Shown here piece by piece: positions 8,719 through 18,346 of a DNA stretch of 64,000 nt (position 1 is the first letter of the stretch; the number at the start of each line of letters is the position of its first letter). The position numbers were made by a program, and so were the translations under genes. Below the pieces are notes generated by a model that saw nothing but the letters and a program-made list of their open reading frames with translations, searched no databases and was not told the origin of the DNA. This stretch comes from Maribacter sedimenticola. GTDB lineage: Bacteria; Bacteroidota; Bacteroidia; Flavobacteriales; Flavobacteriaceae. The stretch lies in NCBI RefSeq assembly GCF_900188415.1, contig NZ_FZNV01000002.1, forward strand, positions 787,339 to 851,338, written 5' to 3'.

Positions 8719-9165
8719 GTGCGTAGGTTTAATTAATATTAATTTGGGTCATTAATTTCAATGAAGTAAATATAATTGTAAGACCATGCTGCGACAATTA
8801 ATTGTGGTGAACTATTTTAATTTTGTTGTAAAACCTACAAAAAAGTGATGTTTGAGTTTTTAAAATCGCCTTGAACCCTTATAAAATAGGGGTTTTGAGG
8901 GGTGCCGTTTATCTAAGATATTGGTTTTTTATCGATATTCCATCGCTTTGGCGGCGATATATTTCATTATTAAATATGTACTTGAACCACCAAATAATTA
9001 AAAATAACATACTTAATCCATTTATTGTCCTAAGTTTTTGCAGGTAAAAGGTACGTAATGCACGAATAATATAATGGCTTGTATTACAACAATATGAACC
9101 CCTATTTTCCGTTAATTATATAATCATTTTACCTAAAATATAGAAGTAAACAATTCCGTATATCA
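8719..9165. other. long spacer between microprotein B and the GDPD-like gene
   Basis: AT-rich non-coding stretch. It contains the candidate minus-strand promoter at 8767-8797 and a small ATCGC...GCGAT inverted repeat near 8940-8958. Nothing else is recognisable. Confidence 0.4.
8767..8797 (-). promoter_or_regulatory. candidate Bacteroidetes-type promoter for the microprotein pair
   Basis: On the minus strand TTG (plus 8795-8797) is followed after 20 nt by TATATTTA (plus 8767-8774), one mismatch from the -7 consensus TAnnTTTG recognised by Bacteroidetes sigma-A. It lies about 50 bp upstream of microprotein B. Confidence 0.4.
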
Positions 9166-10461
9166 ATGAAAAAATTATCCCCTACCCCTATCAATTTTAT
9201 ACGATTTACATTGGTGTTACAAGTTGTAATGTTATGCGCTTTTTTTCAAGGATGGGCCAATGTAATTGAACCTTCGCAAAAAGAAGGTATTTCATTTGTA
9301 ACCCTAGAATTGAACAGTCATAGTTTTAATGCCAAAAAAAGAAGCTCGTTTAATTATTTATCCCAACAGGAGCATTTGGAACGTGGTCTTACCATTATTC
9401 ATTTTATAAATGCCGACCAACTTGAATACAAAACATTTGACACCTATGGAAGTAAGGACGAGGCGCAGGAATTTATAACAGTCTTGGGCACTATGATTGC
9501 AGATGACGCAAATATGGCCATTTTAGCACATGATTCCGCTGCAGCCAGTCTAGGTGATGTTGCTAAGGCCTTACAGGACTTGGGGTTCGTACAACTAAGT
9601 AATTTAAAAGGCAGACAAGCATATATCATGCACAATTTTAATGCAACGATTACAGAAGAAATTCATGATACCAGCATTGTTAAAACAGTTGAAATACCTT
9701 CAGGTATTGGCAATCAAAAGGAATATTTCCCTAAAATCAAATATGAATTTGAACCTAATATAAATCGATATATTGCCCATGCAGGTGGTGAGGTCAATGG
9801 GGTAAAATCCACCAACACCAAAGATGCCCTAGATCAAAACTACAAAAGAGGGTTCCGCTTATTTGAATTGGATATTATTACCACTTCGGACGGGCATTTG
9901 GTGGCTGCACACGATTGGAATATGTGGGCCAGATTTACAGATTATACAGGTAGCCTGCCTCCTACACATGAACAGTTTATGAAACAAAAAATTTATGGGG
10001 ACTATACTACCATGGATATGAATGGCATCAACGCATGGTTTAAGTCACATCCAGATGCAATTCTGGTTACGGACAAGGTAAATGACCCCATTGCTTTTGC
10101 CGATGCCTTTATTGACAAGGACCGTCTTATTATGGAACTATTCAGCGTTATGTCCGTTGAAAAAGCTTCTGAACATGGTATCCAAGCCATGATATCCCAA
10201 GAACCGCTGCTTGCCATTAAGGGAGACAAGATTAATTTTCTAAAAGTAAACAATGTTAAATATGTGGGCCTATCCAGAAGAATGATAGCCAGTCAAAATA
10301 AACTGTTATTGAAATTAAAGGAAGCCGGCATAAAGGTTTATGTATACAACGTAAACTTTGATCCCGGCAAGGATGAGCAATATGTTCAGGATAATGAATT
10401 GGGATTGGTCTATGGTATGTATGCAGATAAGTGGATTACCGATATGAAAATCCCTAAATAG
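9166..10461 (+). CDS. exported GDPD/PI-PLC-like phosphodiesterase with N-terminal ILEI-like domain
   Basis: 431-residue protein with an N-terminal hydrophobic segment (about residues 10-31), consistent with a signal peptide. Residues about 88-160 (TYGSKDEAQEFITVLGTM and onward) resemble the ILEI/FAM3 lectin-like fold. Residues about 200-430 resemble glycerophosphodiester phosphodiesterases: His205 in IAHAGGEVNG, Glu234 and Asp236 in FELDI, and His249 in AAHDW. The usual HR pair of GDPDs reads HA here, so activity should not be assumed. Predicted role: hydrolysis of a phosphodiester outside the cytoplasm, possibly a phosphoglycerol substituent. It is convergent with an operon encoding an LTA-synthase-like transferase and a glycan synthase, suggesting a linked polymer pathway. 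Confidence 0.75.
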   Translation: MKKLSPTPINFIRFTLVLQVVMLCAFFQGWANVIEPSQKEGISFVTLELNSHSFNAKKRSSFNYLSQQEHLERGLTIIHFINADQLEYKTFDTYGSKDEAQEFITVLGTMIADDANMAILAHDSAAASLGDVAKALQDLGFVQLSNLKGRQAYIMHNFNATITEEIHDTSIVKTVEIPSGIGNQKEYFPKIKYEFEPNINRYIAHAGGEVNGVKSTNTKDALDQNYKRGFRLFELDIITTSDGHLVAAHDWNMWARFTDYTGSLPPTHEQFMKQKIYGDYTTMDMNGINAWFKSHPDAILVTDKVNDPIAFADAFIDKDRLIMELFSVMSVEKASEHGIQAMISQEPLLAIKGDKINFLKVNNVKYVGLSRRMIASQNKLLLKLKEAGIKVYVYNVNFDPGKDEQYVQDNELGLVYGMYADKWITDMKIPK

Positions 10462-10518
10462 AGTCTTTTTCATACAAGATTTTTGACTTAAAGTAGGATT
10501 GATAAAAAGGATAACCTA

Positions 10519-11856
10519 TTAAAAATTAAATTGATAGGTCAATCCTGCAGAAAAGGAATAAAAATAGGTACCTGGTGCAAATGATTGCTCTTGTCTAAGC
10601 ACTCCTACGTTGGTACGGTAGGCGCTAAGATTGTTCTTGCTCGTAAATTGATATTCAAAGCTCAACCGTTGAGATTCAATATATAGCAAGGTTTCTGCCA
10701 ATAACTGATCTCCTGAAGAGAATTGTCTTAATTCCGGTGAAAAACCAATACCAAAATTGAGGCCCATGTAATTTTCCGCATCCTTTAAATATTTACGGAC
10801 CAAAATATTTCCTGAGGCTTTGGTCAGCTCAGCTTCCTCTCCGGGCGTAATAAAGGAACGTAATGAAAAATAATAGTTGCCCCTATAATACCCTAGTGAA
10901 TTGGTAATCGATTTTACATTTCTGGTGGCAAAGTTGATAAAACGCCCACCACCGGAAAATTCTACACCACTTTTATGGTTGTAATATACATCTCCTCCTA
11001 CCTTGTGATTGGGGAATAGTTCTGAATTTGAATACCCGTAATTAACATAGGCATAGAATCCTTTGGCAATTTTGGGGTACATATCAATATCATATTGAAG
11101 GCCGTTCTTTCCTTGACGGCTACTAAAGTTTAATCGTGGAATTATACTGCCAAATTTGGTTTGCCGTTTAAAGGAGATACTTGAGGAAGTAATGGGGTTA
11201 AATCGCTGGTCAAATACGGTAACCGAACTATTTACCGCTACCCTATTTTTCTCTACTTCTTCCGTCACAGGAGTTTTTCTGATACTATTCTCCTTGTTTT
11301 GCGAGGCTACCTCATTTTTTGGTTTACCAGCATTATCCATTTTCTTTTTAGCTTTCCCAAAAGTGGTGATTTTACTATCTACATTATACCACCCATTTTT
11401 AGGATACGAAATTCCTTGGACATTTTGAAAGGCTAAATCCTTGAGTCGGACAAGTTCGGTATCATCATTTATGTTCACCAATGCCTTGTTGGCCAATCCT
11501 AAGGCCGTAGCATAATTTTTGGCGTAAAGCTCATTTTTAATGGCGGAAATCCATGCTTCTCTATTTTTCTTGTCCGCACTTAGCACTTTGTTGAACTCGT
11601 TGCGAGCTTGGTCGTAATTCCCCTTCCAGCTTAACGTACTGGCCCAAAGAGCGGTCACTTTCGTATTTTGGGGCTGTTCTTTGGCCAAATTGCCCAATAT
11701 GGAATTGGCCTTGGATGTTTTGCCTGCAAACGCCAAGTCATAGGCACTATCATAAGTAAGGGAATACCCGGTTGAATTTTCCGGAGATTGCGCATAAATG
11801 CCTCCTAAGCATAGGATGAAAAACCAAAGAACGATATGTTTCTTACTGCTATTCAT
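10519..11856 (-). CDS. YaiO-like outer-membrane beta-barrel protein with TPR N-terminus
   Basis: 445-residue protein with a signal peptide (residues 1-22, cleavage near IYAQS). Residues about 30-150 form TPR-like helical repeats (YDSAYDLAFAGKTSKANSIL; ALWASTLSWKGNYDQARNEF). The second half is rich in alternating aromatic/polar strands and ends in Phe (GLTYQFNF), the outer-membrane barrel signature. It matches the layout of YaiO-type barrels found with exopolysaccharide synthases, where TPR plus barrel proteins export or modify the glycan. It is last in the operon, its ATG overlapping the stop codon of the LTA-synthase-like gene, so translational coupling is likely. Confidence 0.82.
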   Translation of the reverse strand: MNSSKKHIVLWFFILCLGGIYAQSPENSTGYSLTYDSAYDLAFAGKTSKANSILGNLAKEQPQNTKVTALWASTLSWKGNYDQARNEFNKVLSADKKNREAWISAIKNELYAKNYATALGLANKALVNINDDTELVRLKDLAFQNVQGISYPKNGWYNVDSKITTFGKAKKKMDNAGKPKNEVASQNKENSIRKTPVTEEVEKNRVAVNSSVTVFDQRFNPITSSSISFKRQTKFGSIIPRLNFSSRQGKNGLQYDIDMYPKIAKGFYAYVNYGYSNSELFPNHKVGGDVYYNHKSGVEFSGGGRFINFATRNVKSITNSLGYYRGNYYFSLRSFITPGEEAELTKASGNILVRKYLKDAENYMGLNFGIGFSPELRQFSSGDQLLAETLLYIESQRLSFEYQFTSKNNLSAYRTNVGVLRQEQSFAPGTYFYSFSAGLTYQFNF

Positions 11857-14240
11857 TATTTAGTTGCTGCCAAGGAATTAGATGCCGTTAATTTGGTTTT
11901 AGAAGCAATCTTAATACCCGCTTTTCTTGCCAATACTCTTGCACGATCGATCTTGTCCTTGATTTCATGGGCGCTGGCACTATTTTCCTCAACGATGTAC
12001 GTTAGTTCCAGTCCTTCCTTATAATGGTCTGACCAGTAATAAATATCAAATAGAGCTGCATAGGAGTCTATATAATTGGGATTTACTTCAATACATTCCT
12101 TTAAGATCTTAATGGCTTCCTTATGGTTGCCTTTCCAAGAATTGACCCTTCCCATAAGGATTTTGGTATCAATATGGCTAGGAGCTTCAGAGAGATTATA
12201 ACGACATAACAAAAGTGCTTGGTCCCATTTTTTGTTCCATGCCAAATCCCTGGCCTTAAAATAACCCTTGTCAGAATCTTTTCCGTCATAAACACTATTG
12301 AGCCATACCGTTTCGCTATCCGTAAATTTTTCTTTTTGTATCGTAAAAATGGCCAAACTGTCGGGGATAATTTTATTTTCGCTCGTAACGTAATGGTTCA
12401 TGGATTTAAAGGATTCTAGTTGCGATTCTATCTTGGATCCACTACTGAACGAAGAACTTACGTTCATATTATCCTCCAGCTCTACTACATCGCCATCCGT
12501 GTAAAGATTATCGCCACTTATATATTCCTTCAATTCATTCTTATTACGCATTAAGGGAATATTTTTGGTTGATCTGAATGAAGTTTCCATATCAATGGCA
12601 CCGCCCATCCAAGCTACTTTTTTGGGCATTTTTAATTCATACCGATTTTTGAGCATTGATAAAATAGTTGGCGTCACATCAAAATGAGAAGAAACCGAAC
12701 TCATCTTGCGCGTACGCTTTAACATAGGGCTGTACATGATCAGCGGTACGTGAAAACGGCTTATGTTATTTCGTTGCGGAATAGGAATTAGTCTATGGTC
12801 TCCTGTGATTACGAAAATGGTATTCTCATAATTAGGTTGTGATTTATAGGCGTCCATGAACCATTTTATAGATTCATCTGTATATAAAAGGGTTGCGAAT
12901 ACATTATCGTTCTTTTCAATAACATTTTCTACCCTGGAGTCATAATTTCCTTTTTTCAATAACTTGGCGACTTCCTGCTCATAATAGGCCTGGTTTGGCG
13001 GAATAAAAGGCTCATGGGTACTAATGGTCATATAGACCTCTAGCCTTGGCTGTTTTTCCGCTCTAGGTAAACTGATGCTTTTCTTGAACAATTCCTTATC
13101 AGGATACCCCCATGAGGAACCGGCGGCATCCTCTGCCTGTTGTTGGTAATTGACCCCAAAACCAGATTTATCCAGCACAAAGTCTATGTTTTCACTCTTA
13201 AGAAACCGGTCTACCTTATCAAAAGAACTATTGGTTCCTTGATAGAACGAGGTATGGTATCCATTGTTCTTAAGGACACTAAAAAGGGTCAACTTATTTG
13301 GAAATTCATCCAGTTCCATAAATCCACTTTTACCGAACGGCAAGGAACCCAATAAGGATGGCAATACGCCAAAGGTTCTTCCGGTATTGCTCAAGAAGTT
13401 CTCCCAATAGAGCGACTGTGTGCTCAAGGAATCCAAGAAAGGTGTAAAGCCACCATATTCTGCTCCTTCACCCATAAAATCTCGCCCAAGACCTTCTACC
13501 ATTATAAAAACGATATTTGGTTTTTCCTCTTTCAATTCAAAATATTCACCAAGTACGTTTTCTACCGTAGGGTTTTTAATAAGTGGATATTCTTCATTTG
13601 AAGTGTAGGTATTGTCCTCCGTACTACTGTTATAGAGGTTTATTGCCAAATACTGTGTTTTATTTTGGTTAATGGGTTTACCATCTGTAAACAATGATCC
13701 TAAGAATAAACTGAACAGAATGATCGTAAAAGGATACATGCTGCTTATACGGTGATAAAATTTGGAAGTAACCCTATACAATCCTAAAAATATACCGATT
13801 AGGATAACTATACCAATAAATAGGTAAATGGAAAGCATTAATCCGCCAGAATTGGCAATGGTGATTTTAATGTCGGAATAGCTATACCCTAGAAGATCAG
13901 ATCCCAATGGAACCAATGTGGTACAATAATACCCTATAAGCATGGCTTCAATTATAAGCACAATGCCCAATAACACAAAGACCAGGTTAAAACCATATCT
14001 AGGCCTTAAATTTTCCCAGAAATTAAAAGGAAATACCATAATGATGCCCATTAGCGCGGTAAACCCTATTTGGTGAATAATCGCTTTCAACAAGCTGGTA
14101 GACCAAATGGTATCCAAAACACCCTTAAAATAGAGTATGCCGTACTGAAAAAGCGTTAATACGAGCAAGCATCCAAAAAAGGATATCATAAGCCTGGTGT
14201 ATTGCTTTAAGGTATATCTATCTAACTGACTTGTATTCAT
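11856..14240 (-). CDS. LTA-synthase-family sulfatase-fold transferase with C-terminal TPR region
   Basis: 794-residue protein. Five hydrophobic helices lie in residues about 17-185, followed by an extracytoplasmic alkaline-phosphatase/sulfatase domain: metal ligand Glu249 in FIMVEGLGRD, candidate catalytic Thr in SNTGRTFGVLPS (286/289) and GDH in FVITGDHRL. This is the LtaS/OpgB/MdoB layout; such enzymes move phosphoglycerol (or phosphoethanolamine) from a phospholipid to a glycan or a growing poly-glycerophosphate. Residues about 680-770 add TPR-like helices (ILMGRVNSWKGNHKEAIKIL), absent from classical LtaS and similar to the TPR part of the next gene. It lies 8 bp downstream of the glycosyltransferase. 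Confidence 0.85.
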   Translation of the reverse strand: MNTSQLDRYTLKQYTRLMISFFGCLLVLTLFQYGILYFKGVLDTIWSTSLLKAIIHQIGFTALMGIIMVFPFNFWENLRPRYGFNLVFVLLGIVLIIEAMLIGYYCTTLVPLGSDLLGYSYSDIKITIANSGGLMLSIYLFIGIVILIGIFLGLYRVTSKFYHRISSMYPFTIILFSLFLGSLFTDGKPINQNKTQYLAINLYNSSTEDNTYTSNEEYPLIKNPTVENVLGEYFELKEEKPNIVFIMVEGLGRDFMGEGAEYGGFTPFLDSLSTQSLYWENFLSNTGRTFGVLPSLLGSLPFGKSGFMELDEFPNKLTLFSVLKNNGYHTSFYQGTNSSFDKVDRFLKSENIDFVLDKSGFGVNYQQQAEDAAGSSWGYPDKELFKKSISLPRAEKQPRLEVYMTISTHEPFIPPNQAYYEQEVAKLLKKGNYDSRVENVIEKNDNVFATLLYTDESIKWFMDAYKSQPNYENTIFVITGDHRLIPIPQRNNISRFHVPLIMYSPMLKRTRKMSSVSSHFDVTPTILSMLKNRYELKMPKKVAWMGGAIDMETSFRSTKNIPLMRNKNELKEYISGDNLYTDGDVVELEDNMNVSSSFSSGSKIESQLESFKSMNHYVTSENKIIPDSLAIFTIQKEKFTDSETVWLNSVYDGKDSDKGYFKARDLAWNKKWDQALLLCRYNLSEAPSHIDTKILMGRVNSWKGNHKEAIKILKECIEVNPNYIDSYAALFDIYYWSDHYKEGLELTYIVEENSASAHEIKDKIDRARVLARKAGIKIASKTKLTASNSLAATK

Positions 14241-14248
14241 TTGTATGC

Positions 14249-15679
14249 TTAACTAGCTTTTGCAAATCCTTTGCGAACCTGTGAGCCCCATCCGGATTTA
14301 ACTTTAAACAATTTTTTATAATTACCTCTAACCGCTGCATAGACCACAATGGGGTGGAATATAAAAGGCTCTAAAAGGGCAAGGCCCATAAGGATCAAAA
14401 TATCCTTTGTTTTCTTGTATTGGTTATAGGAATATACATCCCATAATATGGCATAAAAGGAGATCATGATAGAAAATAGGTATATGGCCAAGGATATGGA
14501 GATAAAAAATTTCCAATTCAATATGCCCAAATAGGCAAACATAATCACCGTGAAAAATCCAAAGAATTCCAATAATGGGGATAGCCATTCGTAAAAGAAC
14601 CAGTACGGATAGCTTAAGAGTCCCAATCTACCAAACTTGGAATTGAACAACATGTCCTTATGCTTGAACAGTGTCTCTAAATTGCCACGTGCCCAACGAT
14701 CGCGTTGGTTGACCAAAATCTTTAAATCTTCCGGTACCTCTGTCCAACATAATGGATCCGGTATATATTCAATGGTGTAGGGCTCCTTACGTTCGTGCAT
14801 ATAACGGCGCATCTTAAAGATAATTTCCATATCCTCCCCTACGGTCTTAGTATCATAACCGTCTACGGCCAGGGCGATCTCACGTTCAAAAAAACCAAAT
14901 GCACCGGAAATGATCAATAAACTATCTATTCTTCCCCAGGCCATTCTACCTAGAATAAAAGAGCGTGTATATTCCAATAATTGAAATCTAGCCAACCAAT
15001 TTGTAGGTAATCTTATTTCTTCCAACTGCCCACCGTCAATAATACAGGAATTGGCAACCCTGATCACGCCACCAACCGCGATCACTCTTTTTTGGGAACG
15101 TTGAAAAAAAGATTTTACCACATGCAGCAAGGCATCCGGTTGTAAGAGACAATCTACATCTATACAGCCTACATACTTGCTTGTGGACAATGAAATGCCC
15201 GTATTGAGCGCATCGGATTTTCCTCCATTCATTTTATCCACTACGGTCAATTTGGAAAATGCCCTATTGTTGGATCTATAAATTGCCTTTACAGGTTTAC
15301 TTTTCCAGTCAGGATCCATTTCCACATCGATCTTTACAAGGTCATAGGCATCCTTTAATTTTTGTAAGGTGTCATCCTTGCTACCGTCATTGACCACCAT
15401 TACATCATAGTTTACATATTGTAAGGACAATAAGGAACGTATATTCTCAACAATGGTCAATCCTTCATTATATGCCGGAGCAATTATGGTAATGGTCGGC
15501 GCCAAGGGAGAGGCCATAATTTTGGAAACATCCGTGAAACTGTTCTTGTTTCTATAGTGAATGGAATTTCTTGTGGAAAAATAAGCCATGGCAGAGAACA
15601 TGATAAACAAGATCATGGTAAACATGAAGAATACAAAATTGATGTATTCCAGTACTATGCCAAATAATTCACTATCCAT
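14249..15679 (-). CDS. processive family-2 glycosyltransferase (BcsA/PgaC/NdvC-like glycan synthase)
   Basis: 476 residues from the start chosen here. An N-terminal membrane helix is followed by a GT-A domain: TIIAPAYNEGLTIVENI, VVNDGSKDDT, DxD-type DVDCLLQPDA, the acceptor-site VGEDMEI and the processivity motif QRDRWARGN (Q-x-x-R-W). Three or more C-terminal membrane helices follow. Such enzymes polymerise and extrude beta-linked polysaccharides across the inner membrane; the sugar cannot be told. An upstream in-frame Met would add 20 Cys-rich residues, but MDSELFGIVLEY at 15679 gives a natural membrane start and an 8-bp overlap (ATGGATAG) with the HEAT gene, typical of coupling. Confidence 0.87.
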   Translation of the reverse strand: MDSELFGIVLEYINFVFFMFTMILFIMFSAMAYFSTRNSIHYRNKNSFTDVSKIMASPLAPTITIIAPAYNEGLTIVENIRSLLSLQYVNYDVMVVNDGSKDDTLQKLKDAYDLVKIDVEMDPDWKSKPVKAIYRSNNRAFSKLTVVDKMNGGKSDALNTGISLSTSKYVGCIDVDCLLQPDALLHVVKSFFQRSQKRVIAVGGVIRVANSCIIDGGQLEEIRLPTNWLARFQLLEYTRSFILGRMAWGRIDSLLIISGAFGFFEREIALAVDGYDTKTVGEDMEIIFKMRRYMHERKEPYTIEYIPDPLCWTEVPEDLKILVNQRDRWARGNLETLFKHKDMLFNSKFGRLGLLSYPYWFFYEWLSPLLEFFGFFTVIMFAYLGILNWKFFISISLAIYLFSIMISFYAILWDVYSYNQYKKTKDILILMGLALLEPFIFHPIVVYAAVRGNYKKLFKVKSGWGSQVRKGFAKAS

Positions 15680-17972
15680 TCTTTTTAGTATAAAAGCTGC
15701 TAGACATTGCACACAGGTGGTCAAACAAGGTTGAACCACCTTCTTTTAACGAATTAGCGCTATTACTTTTAGTTGCCGATTCCAGTTCCAATTCAAAATC
15801 CAATTGAAACAAATTATTCTCCATTTCATCATCGCCACGTTTTTCGGTTTTCGCCAAATTATCCGTTACGACCTGTAAAACTTCTTTCGCTTTTTTGGCT
15901 AAAGCTTCATTGTTTCCGTTTATCAGGCTTTGTAAGAGTGCCATTTCTTTTTCATCACCTATCTTTTTTATTTCATCTAGAAGTATGAATTGGGTTTCTA
16001 TATCCGATAGATGGAAAATTTCGGCAAACACACTTTCCGATAATGCGTTGTCCGGGGCAAATAGTTCTGCCGGTCTAGGCATTTCATAGCTGAATTTCTG
16101 AATAAGTTCATTGGCACGATCGACAATAATTGTTGAAGCACTATTGTTCAGGATGTTCTGTAGTACCGGTAGTTCCCTATTATCGCCCATATCGGCTATA
16201 TTTTCAAGAAGTACCATTGTTTCAAGCTCCTCATCATCAAGAAAGTCTGCACTTAAGCTGAGTACATTGGCTCTTGATGTATTATTAAAAACTATTGCAT
16301 CAGTAGTTTCTTGCATGGGTAATTCACTGACATCTTCAGTTAACGCTACCCAATCAATTTCCTTAAAGTCCAAAAGTGATTTGTTCATCACCTGTTGTAC
16401 TGTAAGCTCCTCTTGTTGCAGTGGACTATCTTCAAGGGCAAAATCAAAATCCGGTTCATCAATTCCTTCATTTAATAATACCGGTTCTTCTTGTGGCTCA
16501 TCAATGACCAAGGGCAGAAAATCCAAAACCAGCTCTGTTTCAATATTTTCCTTTAAGTCTTCTATAGGTTCCTCAGTGTTTTCTTGTGGTAAATCGATTA
16601 ACTGATTATCCATTTCGGTAAGTTCATTCCCCACTGTTTCCATCGGCATCAAGTCATCCAAAACCAAAATTTCCTCATCCATGTCATGAGTTTCTGGGGT
16701 AATTTCCTCAACATCCTTTACTTCTGGGATTGTAAGTTCTTCATGTTCAAAAAATTCCTTTTCTTCTGAAATCAATTCCACAGGTTTATTTACCTGTTCC
16801 GTTTCATCTAACTGGGTGGCCAATTGTTCTATTTCCTCTTCTTGTTGAACTATGATCGTTGGTTCAATATCCTCCTCAATATCTGATGTGAAAAATGTAG
16901 TTTTCTTGATATTACTTGTTGGCAGTATACTTTCCGGATCGATCTTGTTAATGGTTCCAATGACCTTACTCTTAATATTAAAATTTCGTTCCTTGGAATG
17001 CCAATGCTGTAAAAACGGTAACTCGTTCTTGGTGCCAATTTCACCAATAGCATCTAAAATGGCAATCTTTACGTCATTGCCTGCTTTTGGGTAAACCAAT
17101 TTTAAAGTGGGTATGGCATTTATAAAATAGAATTCCTTGATACAATCAATGGCCTCTAATTGTATAACTTTCTTTTTATGCTTTAAAAGGGTAATGATAG
17201 ACTTTTCGGCATTATTCTGTTTAAAATATTTTATGAGTCGCAAGGAAAAAAGTACTACATCCACATTGGTAGAAGTCAACCACAAACTAAATTGGGGAGG
17301 TACAAAATCACTCTTATGTCTTAAAATATCTAACAATTTAAGCTGTTGCCATTCAGAAATCCTATACTTGGTATTGTCCAAGAAATAGCAAATTCCTTCT
17401 TCTTTAAGGCTTACCACTGCCCTTTCTGCCTGTTTACGGATAGTACTCTGCCTATGGTTTATGAATTTAATGATTAGCGTATACCCCTCGTGCACCTCCA
17501 TGGCCGTTAGTTCCAAAATTCCACTGGATATGATTTGCCACCTTCTGCTTGAAAGTTTGTCGTATGCCGTAATATGCAATCCTAAGTCCTTGTACAATGC
17601 CATTAACACATCTTGGGATTGACCTGAAAGATCTTTACGTAAATCTAACAGGACTTCTGTCAAAACGTTTCTATCAAAATTATTCTTAATGGATTCCCGT
17701 ATTTGGACCTTTAAGTTGAGGTATGTTTTCTTTTCCTCCTTGGTGTTGGAATCCTCGTAGAATAAAAATTCACTGATCATAGGTGAAAACTCCATTTTTT
17801 TGTCTTTGGTAAGCGCACCCTGAGAGCCCAGTTTATTACGGATCAAAAACGTTCCCAAAAAATACATAACCGCTAAAACCAAAAATACCACGGTCAGCCA
17901 CCCTAAAAATTCAGCATTGAATTCCGGGGCCTTGATCAGCGGATATATGATTTGTTTAGGGGGAGTCAACAA
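15672..17972 (-). CDS. HEAT-repeat membrane protein
   Basis: 766-residue protein. One membrane helix lies at about residues 22-43 (FLGWLTVVFLVLAVMYFLGT) followed by a cytoplasmic region. Residues about 130-340 form HEAT-like helical repeats (FINHRQSTIRKQAERAVVSL; LKHKKKVIQLEAIDCIKEFY; VKIAILDAIGEIGTKNELPF). A long acidic low-complexity stretch (about 360-560) is followed by further HEAT-like pairs near 590-730 (MVLLENIADMGDNRELPVLQ; FILLDEIKKIGDEKEMALLQ). It is probably a scaffold linking the signalling proteins encoded upstream to the synthase encoded downstream. Membrane anchor, acidic spacer and position between regulator and glycosyltransferase are seen; the scaffold role is inferred. Confidence 0.78.
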   Translation of the reverse strand: MLTPPKQIIYPLIKAPEFNAEFLGWLTVVFLVLAVMYFLGTFLIRNKLGSQGALTKDKKMEFSPMISEFLFYEDSNTKEEKKTYLNLKVQIRESIKNNFDRNVLTEVLLDLRKDLSGQSQDVLMALYKDLGLHITAYDKLSSRRWQIISSGILELTAMEVHEGYTLIIKFINHRQSTIRKQAERAVVSLKEEGICYFLDNTKYRISEWQQLKLLDILRHKSDFVPPQFSLWLTSTNVDVVLFSLRLIKYFKQNNAEKSIITLLKHKKKVIQLEAIDCIKEFYFINAIPTLKLVYPKAGNDVKIAILDAIGEIGTKNELPFLQHWHSKERNFNIKSKVIGTINKIDPESILPTSNIKKTTFFTSDIEEDIEPTIIVQQEEEIEQLATQLDETEQVNKPVELISEEKEFFEHEELTIPEVKDVEEITPETHDMDEEILVLDDLMPMETVGNELTEMDNQLIDLPQENTEEPIEDLKENIETELVLDFLPLVIDEPQEEPVLLNEGIDEPDFDFALEDSPLQQEELTVQQVMNKSLLDFKEIDWVALTEDVSELPMQETTDAIVFNNTSRANVLSLSADFLDDEELETMVLLENIADMGDNRELPVLQNILNNSASTIIVDRANELIQKFSYEMPRPAELFAPDNALSESVFAEIFHLSDIETQFILLDEIKKIGDEKEMALLQSLINGNNEALAKKAKEVLQVVTDNLAKTEKRGDDEMENNLFQLDFELELESATKSNSANSLKEGGSTLFDHLCAMSSSFYTKKNG

Positions 17973-17980
17973 AACAGTTT

Positions 17981-18346
17981 TTATTTATTTAATTCTCTTG
18001 CAACACGTACCAATAATTCTGTGGGACTAACCGGTTTAGTGATAAAATCATTTGCGCCTAGTTCAAAGGCACTAAGAACGTTCTGTTCGTTACCTGCGGA
18101 GGATATGATGATGATCGGCGTACTTAATTTTAAGTCGTTCCTCACAAAATCTATAAGCTCTATACCAGAAAAATAGGGCATCATGATATCGCTAACGATA
18201 ATATCCGGTCTTTGTTTGGTAAGGTATTCCTTTACCTCCCTACCGTTAGAGGAATGGTGCACCTCATAACCGCCTTTTTTGAGCCTAAAATTCAACAATG
18301 AGGCCAATAATTGGTCGTCATCTGCCAACAGCACGTGTTTACCCAT
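17981..18346 (-). CDS. single-domain response regulator (receiver only)
   Basis: 121-residue CheY-like receiver. The acidic pair lies in LADDDQLL (residues 9-11), the phospho-acceptor is Asp53 in IIVSDIMMP, the switch Ser/Thr is in IIISSAG and the conserved Lys104 is in FITKPVSP. No output domain, so it must act by protein-protein contact, either as a phosphorelay intermediate with the histidine phosphotransfer domain of the adjacent kinase or by binding the HEAT-repeat protein. It is located between both genes: 1-bp overlap with the kinase stop, 8 bp to the HEAT gene. Confidence 0.92.
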   Translation of the reverse strand: MGKHVLLADDDQLLASLLNFRLKKGGYEVHHSSNGREVKEYLTKQRPDIIVSDIMMPYFSGIELIDFVRNDLKLSTPIIIISSAGNEQNVLSAFELGANDFITKPVSPTELLVRVARELNK